This document shows positions 22,464-33,473 of a stretch of 64,000 bases of DNA, in pieces. The notes under the pieces were generated by a model. The model was given only the letters and a program-made list of their open reading frames with translations, was not told where the DNA came from and searched no databases. This stretch comes from Terana coerulea. Taxonomy: Eukaryota; Basidiomycota; Agaricomycetes; Polyporales; Phanerochaetaceae. A program made the position numbers and the translations under genes. The stretch lies in the NCBI GenBank assembly GCA_024811115.1, contig JAKOGH010000798.1:124001-188000 (forward strand), given 5' to 3'. Every line of letters starts with the position of its first letter. Within the stretch, counting starts at the first letter, position 1.

Positions 22464-22968
22464 CTTACGCTGTACAGTCCTGAGTATATCAATCACTAGA
22501 TGTTATTTTCACTATAGACATTGCGTGGAAGGCAGACGCACACGAGGAATGTCTTGCTGAGAGTTTTCTACGAAGATCTGCTTCGTCAAGTGAAGGTTCG
22601 GGAATGGAGCGGCGCGGACGTTCCAGGCAAGGCTTCAGCCGCAGGCCAGCTTCCTGGCATGTTTTAGGTTCCGGTCGGTCGGAGAGTTGAACTTTGGCAG
22701 CCGTTCAGGCCTATCGTTACGGCACGGTGGCACGAGTGATTTCCACTACGCGAGAGAACTGTCGCGCGACGTGATCTTTTAATGTGCTGTCCAAGTTTGA
22801 GCTCGTTCCATTCGAACGACGTGCAGATCATGGAGCATAGGCATATTCATATTTCACATAGGGCATACTCGGAGAATAAACAGCATAGTACAAAGACAGC
22901 ATTCACAAAACCATCAACAAAAAGCATAGTGCAGTCCACAAACAGCGTTCAGATTCAATCGCACACAT
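22464..22968. other. Convergent 3' flanks of QCR2 and the methyltransferase
   Basis: About 500 bp between two convergent stop codons. No frame or repeat of note; presumably both 3' UTRs. Confidence 0.5.
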
Positions 22969-24217
22969 TCAAGCTCGGACGCGACGGGCATGGACGGTCC
23001 AGTATGAGGACACCATCCCGGGAACGGTGTACAGCTCCCCCTTGTAGCCCTGCACCAAGTCCTCGACCTCCTCAGGGTGCCGTCCTCCACTCTCCAACAA
23101 CATAATGCGCATCGACTCCGCGTAGATCAACAGCTGGTTGCGGAACCCGACCCCAAGCTGGCGCATGCGCGGCTCGGGGTGCCAGTCGCCGATGGGCATC
23201 TTGAAGCGGCGCGGGCGGACGCGCTCGAAGTGGCCGGACTCGGCGAGCCAGGCCTCGATGTGCTGCGCGACGGGCAGCACGCCGCGGCGCGCGAGCGTGC
23301 TGTTGACGGCGGCGAAGAAGCGGCACGTCCACGGGATCGCGACGCGCGGGTCGAGGTCGCCGTCCATGGACGGGTACCGCCCCCACTCGCATGCCAGGAA
23401 GAGTCCACCTGGCCTGAGCACCCGCGCCACCTGGTCGAGGAGGCCGGGGTAGTCCGTGACCTGCACCATGGCCGTCAGCGAGTGTCGTCGTGCGAGTATG
23501 CTGGGAGCAAACTGACCGCCATCGAGACCGAGCGGGCATGGACAAAGTCAAAGGTGCCATTGCGGTAGCGGAACGGTTCGTTCACGTTCGCCATCTCGAA
23601 ATAGACGTTGTCGGGCGGGTAACGTGTGGCGATGGGCACTGCGCGCACAACATTAAAGAATTCGAAGCAGGGATAGGCGACAGAGTTCGTACCGATGTCA
23701 ATCCCATCAAACCTAACGTGAGGGAACTCATGGGCCATTTCCAAAACCCTACGGGGTGTCATACAGTCGTCATTGGCTGCGACGTGTAGAAGTACTCACC
23801 ACTGTCCCGTACCCGTACACAAGTCTAAAACACGCCTCTGCTGCCCAACCACCCGCCGTACAGGTCCTCGGTAGTTGCTGCCCAGTAGCTGGCGCAGAAG
23901 GGCGTGCTGCCCGTTGACTCTCTGTTCAGACCGGTCAGTGCTGCGGCGCGCACAGAGCAGCGATCGCCTACTTCTTGCTCCCTCGCATCCACGGGCAATG
24001 GATAAGGGGAGCTACCATGAGAATGGAAAGATTGGAAGAGACGACCGCCGCGCTCCTCAAAGTATTGAGCAAACTCGGCGGTGTCCAACTCTGTAATCTC
24101 GGACGAGGTGTCAGATCGGTCGGACCGCGGCGAGACCTCCTCGTCGGCGTCCTGATTGTCGTCGGAATCGGAAGCGTCCATGTTACGTCGACGTCGTGGC
24201 GGGTTCTCGATGGCCAT
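22969..24217 (-). CDS. Class I SAM-dependent methyltransferase
   Basis: Four exons (24217-23972, 23921-23800, 23748-23517, 23460-22969) give 363 residues without a frame break. An acidic, disordered N-terminus (MAIENPPRRRRNMDASDSDD) is followed by FAQYFEERGGRLF. The Rossmann methyltransferase core then shows motif I VLDLCTGTGQW, motif II FDGIDIG, a post-II acidic loop (FEMANVNEPFRYRNGTFD) and FVHARSVSMA. Motif IV/V is LLDQVARVLRPGGLFLACEWG. The C-terminal part (RPRRFKMPIGDWHPEP, LLIYAESMRIMLLE) resembles a large basidiomycete group of LaeA-like or methyltransferase-25-type proteins. The target is unknown. Intron 3 uses a GTCAGT donor and the other borders are standard. Confidence 0.88.
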
Positions 24218-25759
24218 GGGCTGCGTGGCGAGAATGTTGCTCGTTCTCGCAGACCAGTGGCGGCGCTCGCCCCTAGATACCCCGGAGCGGACTGCTGAGC
24301 CAGCTATCAGAACTCCGACGGACGATATTCGAACACAACCCAGACCACCCAGCGTTCTGGCGTCTGATCAACGCGATCGCGGACTCGGAGGGCAGGACAC
24401 ACCCGGGATGGAGGTGTCGGGAGATGGACGCTTACCGGCGAAGCTCGACGGGGCTGGTGATGATGTGCGCTGCCTGCAGATCGTCGACGGCGATGGGAGA
24501 CTGAGGTTCGCGGGTGCTGGGCTGGAGGCTATTTGAGAGTGCTGGGCCGGAAAGAGGAACAAGGGAACCTCATGGAGCCATGGGCATCTGGATCGCTTAC
24601 GACCTGGCGCAGAGGTGCCTTACTGAATCGGAAAGATGGATCTCTGTGGCCCGTCAGAACACAAAGGCGATAGGTTGGCCATCCCTGGGGATGAATGTAA
24701 AGTCCGCAAAATAGAGGAGGAGTCCGAACTTGAGCTTTTATGGAAAATAGACCTCGTCGTGAAGGGGAAGAGCTCAGGCGACGGCGCTCTGAGCGTCGTC
24801 CCATGCACCGCTTCCATCAAGGCGTCAGAGGGCCAGAGCCCAGATGCATGATGTCTGCAGAAAAGGGGAACCCGGGGCCTGGGGAATCACAGACGGAGAA
24901 TGGTCACGCGCATTTCTCCGTCGTAGTGAGAATCGAGTCGCAGCGCCGCCTAAAATCTGAGACCATGAGTGATGAGTGAGAGAATCCAGGGCTGTGCGAA
25001 CCCTCTGCCAGTGCTGCAAAGCCCGGGCGGCCGACTGCATGGTGAAGGAAAGGAAAGTATTGTGCATCTGTGGGTGCCTGTTTGGCATTATTAGGCCGCA
25101 GTTCTCACGCTCCTGAACTCGCCCCAAGCCATGTCATGCATCACCGAGTTCGACCTTGTTGCACTAAGCCCACTATTCAGGGAAGGTTGTTTCCGGTCAC
25201 CGGGAGGCTTCTGTGTGTCCTGGGTGGGAATTCAACTCTGAACTTCGTGCTCTATGTCGTCTTCTGGTGAAACAGACCACGGTGTTCAGTTCCAATCCCA
25301 GTGAGTCAATATACGTTAATCCAATTGTCGGAGAGCGTCAGGCCAAAACTCACCTTATTTTGTGCAGTTCGATTGTCTTGTGGGAGTGCAAGCATGCGCC
25401 CCTCGAACTTACGGAGCATTCAAGCTCGAGCTTTGACAGCGTGGGGTACGCTACAGCCAAAGTCAATCGAAGTGCGTCGTCTAGACTTCGTCCAGATCTC
25501 CCTAAAGTATGTGATATTTAGCAGCTGCTGATCCGCTTGTCTGCCGTTTTCTCACCTCATGTACAGGCCGCAGGAGAACATGAGCGCAGCGTTGCTGGCT
25601 CAAATTGATCGTGGGAACCCATCTCGTCCGGCGGTTGTCCCGAAAAGGCAACTCCGACGGTTTCGTGACCCCGACCACTACGATGTTGTAAACCGGTGGC
25701 CAGAGCGTCCTTCAACCAGGCATTTTCACGATCCCTCCTCCTCCTCAACTTGCTATGTT
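24218..25759. other. Intergenic region, no gene seen
   Basis: About 1.5 kb between divergent genes. Several medium frames exist on both strands but none resembles a known protein. A plus-strand frame reads in phase from an ATG at 25559 into polymerase exon 1 and could extend its N-terminus. Confidence 0.45.
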
Positions 25760-28700
25760 ATGGATAAAACACAAATTGCAAGGTTTTTCGCAGAGCAAGA
25801 AGAGCGCTTAGCACTCTCCAACGAGGATTCGAGCGCGTATGCAAAGCGGCTCGCGGAAAGGGGCAGGTAAGTCCACGCATATAGTCCGTTGGGAGGTCCT
25901 CTTTCGTCAGCCTAATAGCACATAGGTCCGATAATGCGCAAAAGGTACCGGAGAACGGCTTGGTGGCTTCAGCTTCAGTGTCATCTGCATCCAACTCAGG
26001 ACCACTGCAGTCGCCCCAGCCAGAGTCAAATAAGCGTGATTCTGGAGGTGCGACGGGCGGTTCGGGAGGTTCCGATATGCAGCATATACGTACATCGGCT
26101 GTAGGAATTGGATATGAACTCAATGCCAGGTATAACTCTCTTAATCTCCGCCTGTCCTGAGCTGAAACCTACCAAACCTAGCGGGAAACGGAACTTTCCT
26201 GACGACGGCTCCTCAAGCGGCCCGCTTGGAAAGAAACCCAAACACTGTGGTTCTAATGAGGGCCAGGCCGGTGCACATCAGGAATACGTTGGTGAAGATG
26301 CGGCGCGACCTACAAATATACAAGGCAATATCCCCGCGATTCACACGTGCGTACCTGTCGTTGCCCTTTTGGAGTGCCTACAGGCAGCTGATTTCATTCA
26401 CAGTCCAACCAACTGTCTGCATTTTGGGGCTCGAGATAGACGTTCTTCGGCTTCCCTTCAGACAGTGGCAGACGTATCTGTTGTTGCCGACGCCAGGATG
26501 CCTCCGCCTCCCGTTCCGTTGTCAGCACGCCCACGACCATCACAACGTGGTGACGTCGGCGGTGTAGAACCGCGTTTGCCGGCCGCGGGAAGGTCTCCAC
26601 ATCGTATCTTACGCAAGGACCCTGCCCCAGCTGAGCGGATGCATACTGGGCGAAGAGGCGGACAAGCAGATTGAAACGGGGAAAGCGCACGCTGCACCTG
26701 CCCCATACAGCTCTCCCATTGAGTGCTCCTCTCCAGAGGTGCGAGCCGCCTTATCTCGGGCAAACGCCACGTGTGGTGCTCACATACCAGAACAGGGCAA
26801 AATCTCAGAGCTAGAGCGCCCCGCGTGGCCTGAGCAAGTCCTCCACGGAGGTGCTGCGGCCGCTGACACCAGTAACATCACATCCCCGAGCTCGTCTCCC
26901 GTGGTCAACCCGCCTTCCCCGCCCAAGCCAAAGAAGCTCTCGTTCCTCAAGCCCCATGCGTCAGCTGCGTACCTCAGGGAAATGGAGCTCCAAAAGAATG
27001 CCCCACCGCCGCCCAAAAAAGCCTCAGCCAGGAAGGCTGCTAAGCCGAAGCCTCTCATGTCCATGAAGCCGCACGAGTATGTCGGTTATTTAAAGACAAT
27101 TTATACCGATGAATCAATGAATAGGAAGGCGGAGAAGGAGAAGTTTTTGGCCGGGATGATAGTATACTATTGCGACAACGACCATAACCTGGCAACGCAG
27201 ACAACGAAGAACAATCTCGGTTTTGTGCGTTTCTCCTCGGATACCCATACACTCACAGTGTGTTTTGACGTCCGTATCGCGCTTTCAGCTTGCTCGTCAT
27301 GGCGCAACACTATTTCCAAAGTACTCGCCGGGACAAGTCACTCATATCGTCTCAGTCGCACCCAAGGGCACATTCCTGAAAAAGGCGGGGTTTAGGAGCT
27401 TGAGCGACATACCCGGCAACTTGCCTGTTCTTAAACCTGACTGGGCAGTTACCGGGCAGCGCAAGTCGGGCCTCGCTCCCTGGCATGATCATGCCGCCTT
27501 CCCCGAGCACGTCGTCTTCCAACCTGGAGTACCTCGAATCGAGCGAGAGCGGATATTGGCGAGCCTGCGCCAGTCGGTTGAGGGGAAGCCAGTGGAAGGG
27601 AAGCCAGTGAACACCGCCGACGGCAGGACAGCGACGCGGAGCACAGCAGAATCTCGTGCGTGTGCCCATACACTATCTCCACATCTATGAAATTTGTTGA
27701 CTCTGTGTCCTCGGATCACAGTCAATTCACTCAGGACCGCGCAGCGGGAGCCGGCGCCGGTGCCCTGCAGCTCAGATCGGGCCCGCGACCCCTCTTCCAC
27801 CAGGCTCGCTCGTTCGGGACGTCTGCCGCGTCATCGAGCCATGACGCAGAAGACTCCGGAAAGGGCAAAGCGGTCGCTGTTGCTGGTACCTTTTCAGACA
27901 CGCCTCAAGGCTCGCGGGAAGGCAAGGAACTCGAAGACCCGCTGGCGGAGTTCTACTCAGCTGCGCGAGCAGAAATGGAAGCAGAGGTGTGTAACTCGAG
28001 ATGTTGTATACCTCTATCGTGAGATTTACAATCTCGTTTTATATCGACAGGTCGGAGGGGCAGCGTCGATAGTGACGGATGCAGCTGGCACGCCGTCAAA
28101 TGTCGCGGAACAGTCTTCGAAAGGCACCCGGAAGAAAGTCGCCGAGGTGAGTGTAATCCAATTGTAACCTTTGTATACAACATATTGGATTGTAATGCAC
28201 TTTATAGAGCTTCCAGTGCGACAATATTCCGGACAGTCAGGGAGCGGCCGATGCAAGTCCGAATACGGATATAATTGAGAAGGTGGGCATTTCTAAAGCC
28301 TATATGTTGTTCATCGCAATGATCTATTGGGATGCCGTGCCCAGCTCACGGAACTCAAGTCCCTCCACGACACCAAGCTAACCAAAGAGGACCGCTTCCG
28401 AGTGATGACGTACAATAGAGGTGAGATACTCTGCTATCGCCAGCCGCAAATGCACTGAAAATCTCCCGCCAGCTATCGGTGCACTGCGAAAGCACCCTAC
28501 GCGGATCAAATCTGTCGAAGAAGCACAGTCGCTGCCTGGCATTGGCTCGAAGACCGCTGCAAAAGTGCGTACTGCTGCTCTCACAGTAATATCGGCGTTG
28601 TATTGAAAGTGTCCGCCGTGGGTTCCCGCGCAGATCATGGAAATTATCGAAACCGGGCAATTGCGCCGCCTTGAGTACGAGCGAACGGCAGATGTCGACG

Positions 28701-29962
28701 CTGTGCGGCTGTTCCAGGAATATACGGTGTAGGCGCGTAGCGTTGCTCAGTCTTGTCTTGGCCACTCTGACCGACCCTACTATCTCAGGGCGCAGCATAG
28801 CGCACCAGTGGTATGCCAATGGGTGTCGGACGCTGGATGACGTCCGCGAAGGCAAAGGCGGCATCAAGCTATCCACGCCACAGCAGATCGGTCTGCAGTA
28901 CTATGACGGTGGGCTTAACCTTCGTGCCACTTGCAGCGACCATCTCACGGCTCTTCGCAGATCTGAACTCCCGAATGCCGCGAGCGGAAGCGGAGGCAAT
29001 TTACAATTCAATCAAACCGATTGGTAAGGCTGCCTGGCGTCGGCGCGTCCTAAAGGGAATTTGGTTGATCCTTGCTCTTTTCAGCGCTCAACATAGACCC
29101 AAACCTGTTCATCGAGATCATGGGTAGTTTTCGACGGTACGCCATCGCTGTCGCATGTAGGCCTGCCTGCAAGCCGTGACATCGCTTTACAGGGGCAAGG
29201 CCGACTGTGGTGACATTGACATCCTTATCACTCGTCCGACGGATGACGGGAAGACGCATTTCGGTGCGTTCAGCAACACAATTGGCCGTTGAAAGCATCG
29301 CTTAACTTCACCCCAGACGTGCTTCGCCGCCTCCTTCGAAGGCTGCATGAGGAGAGCATTATTACGGAAGACTTGAGTCTTCCGGATAACTGGGAGGACC
29401 TCGAGCTCGTGTATCGCGGTATATGTCGGAGAGACTCGAAAACGCCGGAGAAGGCGCATAGGTAAGTCTCCAGTATCGCGGGTCTCGAGGTTGAAATTAT
29501 CTCACCGCATTGTCTGGTAGACTTCCTGACCGTGCCCTACAAGTCGAGGGGGAGCTGCGCTGTTGTACTACACGGTGCGTACTCGTACACTTCACTATGG
29601 AATACGATTAACACAGGGCATGTCCAGGGAGACGATATTGTGCGCTCGCGACTTCAATTAATTATACCTCGCTCATCTCCTTTTTGAATTTGTAGTTCAA
29701 TCGTTCTATGCGTCTGAAAGCAAATAAGATGGGATACTCGTTGAACCAGCGAGGTCTTTACGCGGATGTTATCCGGAATCCGAGGAACAAGCAGGAAAAG
29801 CTGCATGATGGTGCGCACTTTCGATTTTTCTGTCGGGACATTCATGGTGACCTTCGGTGTTCACAATTGGCAGGTCACATAATCGCATCTGAGAGTGAGG
29901 AAGAGATTTTTGAGAAACTCGGCGTCCCGTGGCAAGAGCCCCATCAGCGCGTCCGAGGTTGA
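25760..29962 (+). CDS. Family X DNA polymerase with BRCT domain (Pol lambda/Pol4-like)
   Basis: A repair polymerase for base excision and end joining. From the ATG at 25760 (MDKTQIARFFAEQEERLA) come a long polar linker, then a BRCT domain at about 27.1-27.5 kb (FLAGMIVYYCDND, LARHGATLFPKYSPGQVTHI). The 8-kDa/HhH region reads ALRKHPTRIKSVEEAQSLPG and GSKTAAKIMEIIETGQLRR. The palm has GSFRRGKADCGDIDILIT with the paired catalytic aspartates, a third Asp in DFLTVPYKSR, and the thumb ends EKLGVPWQEPHQRVRG. More than ten short introns. The frame breaks at about 28715 (LFQ, then IYGVG one base out), before DFLTVPY at 29521, and at GGGGG 29548-29552. Either indel errors or a decaying gene. Confidence 0.85.
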
Positions 29963-30201
29963 CCGACTCTCGTCAGAGTAGTGCAGTCAAGCGGGGAGCG
30001 CCGCACTAGCTTACTCGACAACGTATTCACCCTATACACAACATAGCCCGACTGTAATCGACACATGTAGCATCCGCCAGACTTTCCATGTATCCTCCAA
30101 TTATCCTGTATTATTAGCAGTATATCTCTATGACTAGCCAGTAAATATTCTAGCTCCCATGAATAAATAACACGCATCCAACCCAATAGCTCATCCGCGA
30201 T

Positions 30202-32780
30202 TCATGCCTCGTCTGGAGCAGCAGCGCTGACAGGCCCAGCCATCAAATCCGCAATGAGTTTATGTACACCCAACTCGCTCTCGGCCTGGGTATTGGCGTA
30301 TCATATCAGCGGTTGCGTTACGGAGCGTACGCACTTATACTTACCTCTCGCTTCAGCCTGATATCTTCAATGCCAGCATTGGACCCGAATACAGCATCGA
30401 TCTCTTCCAGGGAAACATTGCTCGTTTCAGGGACAAGGTACGTTGCCCAAAGGTATCCGAAAAAGCAAGCAACCGCGAAGGTCATGAACGTCCCTCTGGC
30501 AGATAAGGTATTGGTCAGCAATCAAGGGTGCATGCTGACAGTCGATCGACCTACTGAGGCGATAACTGCACCAATTTCGGGGGTGACAAGACCGATCAGG
30601 ACTACATGCAACGCTCCTCAAAAATCATCCGGGAAGGGACTGCCTAGAAAGGGACGTACAGTTGTTGAACCAGTTGGACGCAGTGGAAAGAGCGACACCT
30701 TTGCTGCGCATGGACAGCGGGAAGACTTCGCTCGGAAGAATCCACCCAATGGGCCCGTACGACATGCCGTACGTTGCAGTGTACATGTAGACGCAGCTAA
30801 CACGCTATCACATGAGCTAGGTGAAGGGAGCGTGTGACAATCGAACGCACCCGACAGCGAACCATGTCGCCGTTGAATGGGCTGACCAATCGTCCGAGTA
30901 CGTACGAATCTGGCAGAGAAGTTAGCGTTCTGCACGGCCGGTCAGATGGCCCTGTAAGAGTACCAGCATCGCGATGGACAGATGGGAAAACACCATAAAG
31001 ACACTGCCCCCTTCACCAGAATGAGTACGGAAGCTGAGGAAGTCGGGAGATGTACGTACATCGCAGAAGCGGTCGACGACCTGAACCATCGAAGTCAGCG
31101 AGCTTCTTTGATGAGGCATGGAAACAAACTCGGCGACCTACCTAAACGATCAATGAATAGAATGACAGGCAGGACTGCCACAGCTTGCACAACACCGACG
31201 CCGCCTGCCGCAATTAGAGTGAGCGCGTCACCTTCGAAGCCCAACGCCATCAGCAGGGTTGGGCCATAATACAGCAGAGCATTGATCCCGGACCATTCTA
31301 TAGATGCCCACAGTTTATCAGCTACATCCAGCAGGTCCATCAGAAACGACATACGCTGGAAGACCATCATCATGACGCCGATGGCGGTGCGCTTCCTATA
31401 GGTTGCGCTGAACAGCCTGCGCCACGAGCGAAACTCCACAAGCAAGGTGTTTTTCGACGAGCCTCTGCCAGTCTCTGCAACCGCACGTGATATCATCATG
31501 ACTTCAGTGCGCATTTCCAGTAGCTCTAGCTGAATTGTACGATGAATAATGTCAGCTTACGGTGGAGCGGAAAGGATAGATCAAATTGGGCGTAGGAGCA
31601 CTGACCTGAGTCAGAACGGGCTCATCACCACGGAGAAGGCGTAACACAAACGCAGCGTCATCATATCGCCCTTGCGCCACCAGTAGTCGGGGGGAAGGAG
31701 GCAATATTCTGCGGAACATTGCTCCTACGAACAGAACGAAGGCAGGGACCAATTGGATGAAAAGCGGCAGGCGCCATGATAGTGACGAGTTGACTGAGGA
31801 CGCAAGCGCAATGTAAGATACGGTAGTCTTGAAGGATGAATACTCTCACCATTTCTTGTTAGGAAGCCTGTCAAGAACCCGAGGACGACCCCAACAACAA
31901 TGGAGAGTTGCTCTAAAGCCATTAAGGACCCTCTAACTTCTGGCGGACTTATTTCAGCCATATACAGTGGAGTCAGGGTGCTATTACCTAGCAATGTCAA
32001 TGGTGAGCATTGAGGAGTTGAGATAGACATTCGCACCTGAGAGCGCCCACCCCAAGACCGCCTATTGCTCGTCCAATAACAATATGCGTTAAAGTTTGTG
32101 CAGCAAATTGCAAGGAAGATCCAATGGAGAATACGACTATATGTCAAGCCAAGGGCGGTAAGTGATCACTGGTAATACTTGGAATGAGCTTCAGTTCTGA
32201 TTACGTACCACAAGCAAGTACTATCGCCTCACTCCTGGAAAAGCGATCGGCAAAGATACCAGCAAGCAGCGCTCCTGCCAAAGCCCCAAACTCGAGCATA
32301 GCCGCTGCAGAGAAGAATATTGATATGAGCTAACACTAACAGCAGTTCCTCGGACTCACTCATCAGTCCCTTCTCCCAGGGTCCAACAGGCCATCGGTCG
32401 AGAAAGCTTTTCATCACAAGAATATTTGCCACTACTCCTTGATCATAGCCGAACAACAAGCCGCCTATTGAGGCGAATATGGCAGACCGTAGCGCAAATG
32501 GGTTGCGCAGTAATCCCGCCAGGCCGCCAGGACCGTAAGCGTAGGTGTAACCGTGACCTTCCGGCAAGAGTTTCAGAAAGCCTCCATGTGATGTAGTATA
32601 TATTACATTGTCGTTTGAAAGCACTGGTAACGGTGAAGTGGGCGCCGAAGGTGAGGTTGGTTCATTGTCCGCAGATTCGGATGGTAATGCTACATATGCC
32701 CGGCTTCGCCTGCTCTGTAGATATGAGCACTCAGTAACGCTTGTGGCAAGATCAGTTCCACTCACCATGAGTGTGGTCAT
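30202..32780 (-). CDS. MFS sugar-porter family transporter
   Basis: A proton-linked or facilitative hexose-type transporter of the plasma membrane. The start ATG at 32780 gives a 15-nt first exon (MTTLM), then a 51-nt intron and a polar tail. The helix 1 signature is IGGLLFGYDQGVVANILVM. Later exons give ALAGALLAGIFADRFSR, LTPLYMAEISPPEVRGSL, PPSPRLLVAQGRYDDA (normally PESPR), INALLYYGPTLLMALGFEG and FIDRLGR. These are followed by SYGPIGWILPSEVFPLSMRS and the C-terminal PETSNVSLEEIDAVFG. The last exon (AESELGVHKLIADLM) ends at 30202. It diverges from the reductase gene at 33474. The substrate could be a sugar or another polyol-like compound. Confidence 0.87.
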
Positions 32781-33473
32781 GCAGGCGGCATGTACTTCAA
32801 GGGTTCGGGAGAGGAGCGAGAGGTTGTTGAGAAAGAGTGGACGGACACGGACGCCGGACAGCGGAATTCGGAGCAAGCGGCGATCTCGGGCATCACCCCG
32901 AACAATACTAAATATGGAGATTAAGTCGGCATGTTTAGCGCCTGAATAAAGTGACTCGGAGGTGGCACTGGCAGTTCGACTTTCGTTGTTGTCATCAACC
33001 AATATTCAAAATGTCCAGCTTTGTGCACTGCACACCTCTTCGTACTCCAGAAATGTTAATCTCACAAGCTGCGCCTCGCACAAAGAATGTTTCCCTTTAG
33101 ACAGGGGGAAACTCAGCAGGGTAAGTATTGTTTCAGGCTCGACTGTAATATATTGCAGCCAATTGACGCTTCCCTTCTACCGATACTTAGATACAAGCAT
33201 TTGAAGACCTTTAATGTAGCTCAACAATATGCTTGAACGGCTACACACGTGTGAAGAGGTCGCCCAGGAGAGGCAGCACACCGTCTGGAACATGATCTGA
33301 ATCACTCGAAGCGTGAGGCCACATCTGATTGAAAGTGCGGATGTACTGGGTCCGAGTGGATGCGGAGGAGATACGGCACTTGTTTCTGTCGTCTTACACA
33401 ATCCACATGGTCGCTTAAATACAGCTGGATCTCCGTTAGACCTCTGCGCAATTTGTCTCTTCTACCACACAGG
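32781..33473. promoter_or_regulatory. Divergent intergenic region of the sugar porter and reductase genes
   Basis: About 690 bp separate the two starts, short enough for a shared upstream region. A CTTAAATA element at 33414-33421 lies 53 nt before the reductase ATG. A minus-strand frame to 33002 extends the porter N-terminus but crosses a good GTGAGT donor and is probably not translated in that form. Confidence 0.4.
33414..33421 (+). promoter_or_regulatory. TATA-like element of the adenylate-forming reductase
   Basis: CTTAAATA, 53 nt before the ATG at 33474. Position is compatible with a fungal TATA element; otherwise unsupported. Confidence 0.3.

Noticed and set aside
23077..23568. A 163-residue plus-strand frame
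   Set aside because: It is antisense to the last exon of the 22969-24217 methyltransferase, which has clear conserved motifs.
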